DNA of 64,000 bases from the NCBI RefSeq assembly GCF_000340215.1, contig NW_006921551.1:330475-394474 (forward strand). Direction: 5' to 3'. The DNA comes from Pseudocercospora fijiensis CIRAD86. Its lineage: Eukaryota; Ascomycota; Dothideomycetes; Mycosphaerellales; Mycosphaerellaceae. Below the pieces are notes generated by a model that saw only the letters and a program-made list of their open reading frames with translations, ran no database searches and was not told where the DNA came from. A program made the translations under genes and the position numbers. The number at the start of each line of letters is the position of its first letter. The stretch's first letter is position 1. This document shows, in pieces, positions 56,050 to 64,000 of this stretch.

Positions 56050-56935
56050 TTGTAACCCTAACTAGCGAGATAAAGCGGTAGGTAGTACGGACTATAGAAT
56101 AGAACGACGTCTTAAAGAATTCTTAATAGGTATTAGGCGACTAGGTAGTCCGAGTATTATACTTAATAAAAATAGGCAAGTCGTCGTAAAGAAACAACTA
56201 GATAGTAGCTTTTATTACAAATGTCGTTCTATATACCTGCTACTTGTCTTAAAGGTTATAAAGTCCTAGACTAAGGATAATATCTATAAAGTTTGCTATA
56301 ATTAGATCGCCTATATGCAAGTATTAATTAAATGCGTAATCGGCTGCGATTTAGAACCCGCTCGTATAGCGTATTAGAAGGACGATAGGTTAGCGAATAT
56401 TAATCTATAGCGTAGTCGGAGGAATTCGATAAGTATAAAATATTATATCGACCCTGTTCTACGGAAATGCAACTTCTACGCTACCGACGGAAAGCTAGTA
56501 GATAGAGAGCTTATTCTTAACCTAGCTAATCTTACTAACGATTCAATTTTTACTAAACGCTACCTAGACGTCGATTCTTAGCTATTAAGTATAACAATAA
56601 TTACTCCTATATTTACGTAGCTTTTTAAATTCCTAGACGAAGTAGAGTTAGTAATAGACTATAATATCGAGGTAGAAGAAGAGGTAGAGGTAAAAGGACT
56701 AAAGAGAATAGCGAGTAGCTTATTAGAGTATCTTAGCGAAGAGAGGGAAGCTAAGATCGCGAGGTAGGAGGTAGAAGCGGAACGGAGGTAGCAGATCGAA
56801 GCCGGCGAGTTATATAGCAACGTTAAGCGGTAAAACGTAAAAGCATTTAGTTAGAAGAACGCCCTAGGCTAGTATCTAAACCCCGACGTACTACCTCTAG
56901 TAATTAAGTATTAAGTATTGTCTTTTTAAGCGGCG
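56050..56935 (+). pseudogene. unknown protein with acidic coiled-coil C-terminus
   Basis: One frame checked at several points (56183, 56351, 56681, 56822), with stops only as TAA/TAG. It contains a Cys-bearing segment 'SFYYKCRSIYLLLVLK' near 56210 and 'RKCNFYATDGKLVDREL' near 56465. A Glu-rich helical region, 'EEEVEVKGLKRIASSLLEYL' onward (about 56675-56830), probably forms a coiled coil. No family recognised. It is divergent from the 53-55 kb gene. Confidence 0.45.
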
Positions 56936-57600
56936 TTCGAAATCTTATTTATAGGCCTTAGCTAAGCAAGGCCGGAATTTCTATCTAGATATGCATTATT
57001 CCGATAACCTCCTTACCCGACTTAAACTCCCTAACGATACCTGTATTCTACCTCTAAATCTTTATTACTATTAAAGAAAACCCTCGAGATAAACTACCTT
57101 GCCTTGCCTTTCCTCGCTATTCTATTCTGTCCTATCCTATCCTGTTCTACCTATCCCTTATTCCTTACTAGTAAGAAGTCTCTTAATTATGTCCCCTAAC
57201 CTTTACGGCGTACCTAGATTATCCCTAGGATAAAACTCTATAAGCTTTATCGCTAAAGTGTTAACTAACTCCTCCTCCTCTCTTATGCCCTATATACCTA
57301 AACCCTATAAACGACTCTAAACCCTCTAATATAAAGCCGACAACGCTTCGAAAGTCGCCTACGCTTCGAGAATTTAGTTACGGAGGGAGAAGACTTTCTT
57401 TCGGAGTAGGTTATTATATATACGGAGGAGGGTAGGTAGGCTAAAGTAGGAGAAGAGATAATAAAAAGTTAAAGATAGCGGGGGAAGAATACAAGTATAA
57501 TAATTATTAATACGATCTTATATTAACTATAGAAGAGCCGTAGCCGAGTAGGCTATCTATATCGATTACTCTAAAAGGATCTCGGTAGTAGCGTTATAAG
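56936..57600. other. no gene seen; pyrimidine-rich stretch
   Basis: 'ctatcctatcctgttctac'-type low complexity at about 57110-57160; otherwise unassigned RIP-mutated sequence. Confidence 0.4.
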
Positions 57601-57606
57601 TTCGGA

Positions 57607-58470
57607 AATCGGAAAGGAAAGATATAACGAAATTAGAGACGCTAGATTTAAGCTAGCCTTCGTCGGTAGACGCTACGAGGGACGGGAAGAATTTAAAGAA
57701 GATTCGTAAAAACTAGCGAGTGTATTACTAACGTACGGAGTTTTAACGGATATAGGTTTTTATAGCGCGGTAAAGAGCTCTTATACGCTAGCGACCGCCG
57801 GTTATATAGGAGAGAAGAGAGAGATAGAGGGTTAAGAGAAGAGCTTAGTAGGCGTTAAGTTAGATTTTAAGGTCGTCGATGTTTTAGATAAAAGAGGAGT
57901 CGAAGTTAGGGGGCAGCTTACTAGACGGTATATTATAGATCTAGAACTAGACGTCTTAGACTTCGGATATAGCATAGTTAGTACGGTTGCGAACATCTAT
58001 AGAATTAGGTACGAGTCGGTTTAGTACGGCGTACTAGTTTAATAAGTCGAAAAGGAGTTTATTAGGGTCGACGTAGCTATCGGTACTAATTCTAGAGATG
58101 CTATCCTTAGAGCTGCTTTGCTCGGGCCTTCTCGGTTAGCGGATTGTTTCGTAGACATTAAGGCCTAGGCGTCTTACTATCCTACTAAGAACTAAGCTGC
58201 CTATAGCAACTAGAGGCGTAGCGTATATACTATAGATAAACGCGTATAGAACGAGACCGATAAGCCCGAGCATAACTAGGACTAGTATCTAATAGAACAG
58301 CGTCTTTACTCGCAGAAAATTCAAAATCCTAATAGTACGCTTATACGTCTACTAAAATATAAGGTAGACTTCGTCCTATAAGGTCGGGAACTAGTCGAAA
58401 TTAATCTAGAACATGCGCTATATATATCGATTTAGTAATTTAGATATAAGGTTATTTTGTTTCTACTAGT
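57607..58470 (+). pseudogene. unknown protein, RIP-damaged
   Basis: A frame of about 285 codons with about fifteen TAA/TAG stops. Distinct stretches are 'ARFKLAFVGRRYEGREEFK' (about 57650), 'KLDFKVVDVLDKRGVEVRG' (about 57850) and 'VDVAIGTNSRDAILRAALLG' (about 58065). The mix of beta and helical segments looks like a globular domain. I do not recognise it. No intron needed within this span. Confidence 0.45.
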
Positions 58471-61240
58471 AGGGTAATTGTCTCTTCGGGTTAGAGTTGT
58501 ATAGTTTATACTCTAGTTAGCGCTATATTATCGATAATGCTCTAGGTGTCGACAATGCTATAGTTATCGATAATACTAAAGTTTCAGTTAGGATAAGAAG
58601 TAGATAAAGAAGAGGAGGTAGGAGATATAATAGATTAGCCTTTTTTTTTATTAAGAATAGCGCTTTTACTTAGGCATAGGCGGCGAAACAAGTCGTATTC
58701 TTAAAAGGTATTAGCTTAGGATATAAAACATATCCGACTTACCTATATAGCAATAGACTAAGATATAATAATTAAAGCGAGGTAGTAGAAATCTATTACT
58801 ATACTATAGGATATAAGAGTATATAAAGTCTTAGCTAATACCTTAGCGTTCCTTATAGGCTAACTTCTCGCTAAGTTAGCTAGTACCGAGTAATAACCGA
58901 GGCGAGTCGATATAGCACCGTATACTAGTCCTAGTCCTACTCCTACTCTAACGGTCTTAGCTATCTATAAACCTATTACAAACCTATACTCTAATCCTAG
59001 TACTCGTTAATCTACGAGGTATTAATATCTTATACGTAGGCGGCGATACTACTATATATTAGGTCGGAGCTATTACCGATATAGGATTAGTCGCCTATAT
59101 TAAGCTATTCTATAGCTATAGAATAGTCCGACGTAGTAAGGAATACGGCCTCTAAGGACTTTCGGTAGGGAGTAGTAGTATTAGGGATATTAGGATCTTT
59201 ATAGATTAGGCTTGGATCGGGAAATAGTAGACGCATAGTATTATCGCGATCGTTAGGTTATAGCAAATTGCGGCTAAAGTTATTAAACGAGTTAACTAGA
59301 GAACGGGAATAGGAGAAATTACCGGCATCGATAGTATTACTATATAGAGGTACGGTATTGTCCGAGACTCGGTTATTCTCGCTTCCGACATCCTCTAAAG
59401 CTAAAAGATCTATAAACTCCTTAAAAATAGCGTTAAGCTAGAAGTAATTATATTAAAGCTCGGGTACCGCGTTTCCCGTCGTTACGGATTATAGTAGTTC
59501 GGCGAGTGCAAGATCGTTATACATTCTCGATCTCTTTATTCTATTACCTAGCGTAGGTAAGATTAAGGTATTAATCCTCTTCCTCTTAAGACTCCTATCT
59601 AGAGATAGTCGTAGGAGATAAGGAATGCCTTTCTTAGAGCAATTGTTATACGTAGTATCTAATAGAGTATATAGTTAGTAGGTATATATATAGATTATTA
59701 TATTAAGCATTCGTAGATATACTGCTAGGTCTTAAGAAAACATATTTTTTCTTTATCCTCTTATAGTCTTAGTATACGATACCTAATCGGACTCCTTTGC
59801 CGAAGTAAAGGTAGAGCTACTCCTCTATCTATTCGTTTATAGTAGGCTATAATCGACTAGGTGTATCTCCTAGTACTAGTGCTATAGCCGTTAGTAAAGT
59901 TGCGGAAATAACTTAATAAAGATCGGTAAGTATAATAAGTAGGACTTTCTCTAGCGTAACGTCCGGTCTAGGGTTAGTAGTACGGCGGAGAGTACTATAG
60001 AGTTACGTAGCGATAGGATAGCTAGCGGGATTATAATAGCCTACGTTACTAAATAGAGGTACTAAGCTAGCTATAGCGCTAGCTATAGTAGTAGTATATA
60101 AGACGACGAGTATATACTACTTAATAGCAACTTATAAGATACGTCCGATATAAACTCTTAGAGGAGGCGGCGAGAGTAAAGGCATACTTAGTATACTTAT
60201 AACTATCGCTTAATATAGTTATAGTAGATAATAGTAGAACGAAGTATATAGTATAGTATAGCGCGTAATAGGTTGCAAACCGACTGCCCTACGGTCGGTA
60301 CGCTACTACTATATATATATATATATACTCTAAGGCTATATATACGCGACGACTTCTACGCCTTTACGTTAAATATCGATTCGGTCTAGAAGGGTAGTAA
60401 GGTAGTAAGGCGCAAGAGATATAAGTTCTAATCTTCTAAGTCCTAGATATCTTAAAAGGCCGAGCTTGCTACGATATAATAGGTATAGAGATAGAGTATA
60501 AGATATATTGCATATTAGATAAGATACGCGGATAGCTATATATACGGCGGTTAATAGTAGAAATATAGAGCGTATAGTTAGCGTAGGAGGAATAGTTTAT
60601 AGCGGCATATAGGTCGGCGTAGGCGTAGGCGGAGATAATAGGCAGTTCGCTACTATCGACGCTTTATTACTTACATACTAGCGATATATTAGTAATATAG
60701 ACGAAGAGGCAGTCGGAGAGATATAAACAATAAAGCGTAGCGTCGGTTAAAGGTAAAAGGCTAGGCGTAGACGAATTAAGGTCGGATAGCTAAACGCTAA
60801 CGGCGATATATAGAAAGTAAGGCATCGACGAGTTAAAGTCGAACATTAATTCTCCTCGCTAAAATTAGGCTATACGAGGTTAAAATAGTATAAGTATATA
60901 CTGCAGCTACGAACTGTCGTTTATTATCTTTTATATATAAGCTACAAACTATCGTTTATCGTCTTTCTACGCCGCATATACGATATAAACGACACTTTAG
61001 ACCCTAATAGCTACTCTTCCGCGGGCAAGTTTGCTTTTACGAGTTACGTAAGGCAACGGTAACGGCAACGGCAATAGCAACGTCTCTACTTATATACGCT
61101 CTCTATATAATCCCTATCGTCGAGCTCTACTACTATACTTTATACTATACTATTATTACGTCCCTATATAGCCTTACGAAGGTTGCGCTAGCCGGCTACC
61201 GTACTCGTTAGCTCTCGCGCGCGCTCGTCTCGAAACCGCT
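58471..61240. other. RIP-mutated, no gene called
   Basis: Holds 'cgataatgct' repeats near 58529-58575, a (TA)n tract at about 60308-60326 and several short AT-rich repeats. No long single frame was found by eye. Confidence 0.3.
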
Positions 61241-61352
61241 TTAAATCTACTTACTATTACGCCCTTTTTCGAAAGAAGCGTATATAAACGCTATATATAC
61301 TAGAAGAGCCGCAAGAATCGCTAAAAGGGGTACAGGTATAGATATAAGAAGG

Positions 61353-61600
61353 ATGTTGCGCCTAACGGCGGGTGCTAGTGCTAGTAGTACTAGTGCTAGT
61401 ACTAGTGCTAGCGGTACTAGCGGTGCTAGTAGTGCTAGCGCTAGCGCTAGTAGTGCTGCTAGTGCTGCTAGCGTCTTTCGACTACTTCTTATTATTAGCA
61501 TTAATACTAATGCTAGCGTTAGTGCTAATAAGAGTTCTAGTGCTAGTACTAATAAGAGTTCTAGTGCTAGTACTAGTGCGAGAGCTAATAAGAGAAGAGG
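61353..61600 (+). repeat. low-complexity (GCTAGT)n-type tract
   Basis: Imprecise repeats of 'gctagt', 'actagt' and 'gctagc' give open frames on both strands (Ser/Ala/Thr on one, Leu/Val on the others). Long frames here follow from the repeat composition. Confidence 0.8.
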
Positions 61601-62060
61601 CAGAGGTAGATACGCACTTAACTATATAAAATACTTATATGCGCGAATACGCGTTCTAAGTCTAAGTCTTACATTCCGGATAGAGAAATGCCCGCGGAGT
61701 GCCCTCCCCGCGCGTCGCCTTTATTATTATCGTATCTAAAAACCGTCTTCGGCTAATATATATCTTACGTTCTAGACAAACAAGTGCCCTCTACGCACGT
61801 CGCCTTTGTTCTCGCTAAAAACACTTCCTCTCGGTACTAAGACTTATTCGTTAGTACACTTTCGGCCTACGCCGTTATTCGTTATATACGAACTATTCTT
61901 ACTTCTACTTCCTATTACCCTCGGTATCGTAGCTTTAATCTATATCGATTTACGGCTATTAACTTAGCGCGTCTATCTACTCTGCTATACCGTCGTACTA
62001 TTTCTCTTCCTATAGCCGTATATTAGACACGAAACCGCGATAACTACGCCTATAAACATT
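61601..62060. other. no gene seen
   Basis: RIP-mutated sequence with no frame assigned. Confidence 0.3.
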
Positions 62061-62069
62061 CTTAACGCT

Positions 62070-63590
62070 ACCGAAGTATACCTAGGACTCGACGCCTAGT
62101 CCTTCCTCGCCTATTCTATACCGCTTAAAGACTATACTATTGCTCTCGTTTCTAACCTTACCTAGTAGTATACTAACTACTAGGGAGACTATATAATATA
62201 GGCTTCTTTCGATACCGCCTACCGTTACTCGCGACCTCCCTACGACGAACTATCGCCCTTATATAGCGTCTACTAAAACCTAAACCTAAGCTTAATAATT
62301 TCCTAGAAGATCTATAATATTAGCCTCCGCTACTAAAACTACGACATTAACGAATAGAAAGTAAATACCTCTAGCGAACAAGATATAAGAGCATATACCG
62401 ATTGCCTCTAGATTTATAAAAGTTAGTAGTAGTAGATAAATACTATTAAAGATCCTCTACGTAGCTTCTAGTGCTAGTTATACTATACGCTATAAGATTA
62501 GCTGCGGCTTATTATTAAGGCGGAAGTATAGTAGACCGCTACGGTAAAGGATATAGAGTCCCTAGTATAAGAGTATACCGAACTTTCCGAGAATTAGATT
62601 GTACCCCGTATATCTTTAGAGTATGTCTTTAGAAGACATTTATTAAACTACCTATACTACGACTAGCATCCTAATTTATCGTATAGCGAGCAATATCGAG
62701 ATATACTCGAATCCGAGTACTAACGCTAAATCGCGACTATTATACCGTATCGTCCTTAGTTTATAGCGTAGCAACCGCCCCTTATAACCTACGACCTCTA
62801 AATCCGCCTCCTCGTCTCCCTTACTACCCTATCCTATTCCGCCGGCCTCCTCGTATAGTCCTACGACCGACGAGTAATCCTCTCCGATTTCCTCTAACGT
62901 ATATCCGATATCCTAATGCCCCTACTTTCTACTAGTATACTACTACCTCCTAGTAATGAATTGCTTAATATAGCCGCTATAATCGCAAGCCTCGACCGCG
63001 AGTAGGTATAGCTCTTATATTACTATAATAATCCTTTAGGTAAGATTTCTTATATCCGAGGTACAATAGAGTAGATTAAGGATTTCTTTAAAGAGTTAGA
63101 AGCTAAGTAAGAAAAACGAGGTTAAGCACTACTCTCTAGTATACTACTAGCTTGTTAGGGCACGGAGTATCCTTTTAAGAAATACTTTTATATTAGTAGT
63201 AATATTAATATTAAGGGTAGGAAACGGAACTAAGTTAAGTCGTAAGAAAACCTTAAAATTAAAGATATTTCTCCTCTAAAAGAAGCTTTAGTGTCTTACT
63301 ATATCTTCGATATAATCGGCTTTTCCTTAGTTACGTATTAGGAGCTTCGGGGTCGATTTCTCTACGTCTTTAACGTTTGCCTCTATAGTATTATTTCCTC
63401 GATTCTTTCTCCGAGCACTTCTAGTCTTTCTTAATTCGGCTCGTTATTAATTCGGCTCTTTCGCAATTCTATATTAAGAGCTTTAGGATCGAGTTTAATA
63501 ATATTTCTTGCGTTTTAGAGATTTAAGGACGCAGAATCGCAAAATAGATCCCGAGATAGGCCTCGGGATCTATTTTAATATTCTCGAAGT
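62070..63590 (+). pseudogene. unknown ~500-codon protein, RIP-damaged
   Basis: A single frame was verified at 62250, 62604, 62961, 63042 and 63183, with stops only as TAA/TAG. It includes 'DIRAYTDCL' (about 62390), 'PRISLEYVFRRHLLNYLYYD' (about 62604), 'LLNIAAIIASLDRE' (about 62961) and 'ISYIRGTIE' (about 63045). It is mainly helical and Tyr-rich, the Tyr partly from CAC/TGC changes. No family recognised. A perfect hairpin lies near its end. Heavy RIP implies a multicopy origin. Confidence 0.45.
63541..63576. repeat. perfect 15-bp inverted repeat (hairpin)
   Basis: 'aaaatagatcccgag' and 'ctcgggatctatttt' separated by six bases (ataggc). The stem is flanked by A and T runs. Confidence 0.93.
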
Positions 63591-64000
63591 TTGCGGCTAT
63601 AAAATCCTATCTATGCGGCGGATCTCCGGTTATACACTTTCTTAGACCTTTAGGCGCGTAGTCTAATTTCGTTACGACTATTAAGGGAAGCTATAACTTA
63701 AGATAATAAAGATAGACAATATCGAGAACCTTGCTATACTATTAGGGAAGGATCGCTTCGTAATCCTTCTCGAAAGGCTTACGAGATATAGTATAGTAGA
63801 AACAAACGGTACGAGTAGAATAAATAGCTATAGTATCGCGATATAGCGTAGGAGCTTTATCCCGCCTACGCGCCCTAGAATGTTACAATCCTTTAAGTTT
63901 AGGGTATTATATAAAGGGCTACGAATCAATCCTTTTATAGTAATATCCGATAGCAATTTAGATAAAGGGAAGATAAAGAGATCCTTAGTTAATACGATTG
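63591..64000. other. no gene assigned
   Basis: The frame from the previous ORF may continue but stops become more frequent; nothing recognisable up to the window edge. Confidence 0.3.

Noticed and set aside
61353..61739. 128-codon Ser/Ala/Thr frame, with overlapping frames on both strands
   Set aside because: Produced by the hexanucleotide-like low-complexity tract; all three frames are open for composition reasons.

Overview
The window is a block of repeat-rich, subtelomere- or pericentromere-like DNA from a filamentous ascomycete (Pezizomycotina). Three things point there: fungal transposon families (Ty3/gypsy chromoviruses, a Tad-like LINE, Fot1/pogo and Tc1/mariner transposases), TTAGGG-type telomeric repeats, and a mutation signature matching Repeat-Induced Point mutation (RIP). 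CpA and TpG are almost gone and TpA is everywhere (bases 1-60 hold ten TpA and no CpA or TpG). Nearly every ancestral reading frame is therefore broken by TAA/TAG at former Gln and Trp codons while the frame itself survives. Almost nothing here is an intact gene, and most short open frames are accidental. Genus and species cannot be set from the sequence.

Layout. 1-4.84 kb: plus-strand chromovirus relic (protease, RT, RNase H, integrase, chromodomain, 3' LTR), with a solo LTR in its protease and a telomeric TTAGGG tract between RNase H and integrase. 4.85-11.5 kb: a second gypsy element on the minus strand, cut off inside its integrase at the junction with the first. 11.9-12.5 kb: a RIP-damaged, intron-bearing histone H3-like gene with a 12-bp minisatellite in intron 1. 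13.8-15.9 kb: 5'-truncated LINE. 16.2-19.5 kb and 37.6-41.8 kb: two halves of a less-mutated host locus with divergent genes, the right one a ~1,300-codon gene with a Ulp1 (C48) protease domain. Between them, 19.54-37.61 kb is bounded by 66-bp inverted repeats and holds a pogo/Fot1 transposase; that element is itself split by a LINE (21.1-26.1 kb, 13-bp target duplication) and by a chromovirus (27.65-34.75 kb, 5-bp target duplication).

41.8-44.0 kb is an island of normal dinucleotide composition, so apparently not subject to RIP. 44-64 kb is again RIP-mutated: several long unknown single-frame or spliced ORFs (47.5-49.2, 53.0-55.1, 56.0-56.9, 57.6-58.5, 62.1-63.6 kb), a Tc1/mariner transposase (49.5-50.7 kb), tandem duplications, low-complexity tracts and a perfect 15-bp hairpin. 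There are two 100-N assembly gaps. No intact operon-like or pathway gene set exists; the relation between features is mainly nesting order and degree of RIP damage.
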